Positions 5,533 to 5,576 of a stretch of DNA of 5,576 nt are shown piece by piece. The stretch is from Methanomicrobiales archaeon (lineage in GTDB: Archaea > Halobacteriota > Methanomicrobia > Methanomicrobiales > Methanomicrobiaceae). The notes beneath the pieces are model-generated. The model was not told the DNA's origin, made no database searches, and saw only the letters and a list, made by a program, of their open reading frames with translations. A program made the translations under genes and the position numbers. Location: the NCBI GenBank assembly GCA_012523385.1, contig JAAYIO010000059.1:1-5576 (forward strand), written 5' to 3'. Position 1 is the first letter of the stretch, and each line of letters opens with the position of its first letter.

Positions 5533-5549
5533 TAATTGTGAACCAATTA
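5533..5549. repeat. 6-bp dyad near the right end
   Basis: TAATTG (5533-5538) and CAATTA (5544-5549) form a perfect inverted repeat around TGAAC. It sits in an AT-rich stretch and overlaps a possible GTG start at 5538, so it could be an operator. Short AT-rich dyads are common by chance. Confidence 0.3.
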
Positions 5550-5576
5550 ATAACACCTATCGGAACACTGCTTGAG
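5538..5576 (+). CDS. Possible start of a downstream gene, 13 codons only
   Basis: From GTG 5538 the frame stays open to the window edge and would read MNQLITPIGTLLE. The peptide looks plausible as a protein N-terminus, but no SD precedes it. An AT-rich stretch upstream could hold a promoter. The length is too short for any functional call, and the frame may be open by chance. Confidence 0.2.
   Translation, partial: MNQLITPIGTLLE

Noticed and set aside
1..5576. Mobile element, CRISPR array or defence system
   Set aside because: I saw no transposase, integrase, regularly spaced repeats, terminal inverted repeats or defence proteins. The genes are all translation or tRNA-modification housekeeping genes plus one NUDIX hydrolase.

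Overview
The window looks like a chromosomal segment from a methanogenic euryarchaeon, most likely of the Methanomicrobiales. This rests on remembered similarity of the EF-2, S12 and S7 proteins; no search was run. Archaeal character is clear: the translation factor is EF-2 type with the archaeal MxRRxKM N-terminus, S12 has the 142-residue archaeal form, and the queD-queE-queC cluster fits archaeosine biosynthesis. Ribosome binding sites matching an archaeal/bacterial anti-SD (GAGGT, AGGTGATC) precede several genes.

Minus strand, read from about 2990 down to 1: the archaeal 'str' operon rps12 - rps7 - EF-2. rps12 is complete. It overlaps the start of rps7, whose SD is embedded in the last codons of rps12. 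rps7 is full length in one frame but carries an in-frame TAG at 2112-2114, where relatives have a Glu/Gln-type residue. EF-2 follows after 27 bases and runs off the left edge, with about the first 569 of roughly 730 residues present.

Centre, 2816-3186: a divergent intergenic region of about 370 bases with no gene. It holds a TATA-like element, an 8-bp inverted repeat, a GC-capped hairpin just upstream of the rps12 SD, and a GC-rich element upstream of queD that can fold into two mutually exclusive stems.

Plus strand, 3187-5387: a compact operon queD - queE - queC - NUDIX hydrolase, with ATGA overlaps or a 1-base gap at every junction. QueD, QueE and QueC convert dihydroneopterin triphosphate to preQ0, the base that archaeal TGT inserts at tRNA position 15 on the way to archaeosine. 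All key catalytic and metal-binding residues are visible in the three enzymes. The NUDIX protein resembles ADP-ribose pyrophosphatases and has no established role in this pathway.

Right end, 5388-5576: non-coding, with a T-rich-loop hairpin that may terminate the operon. That hairpin lies inside an imperfect cloverleaf-like fold (5401-5482) containing a tRNA-like T-loop sequence on the minus strand. A dyad near 5540 overlaps a possible GTG start of a gene leaving the window.

The most notable observation is the single in-frame amber codon in the universally essential rps7. Sequencing error, a true mutation and amber recoding must be told apart. The second is the switch-like leader candidate upstream of the preQ0 operon.
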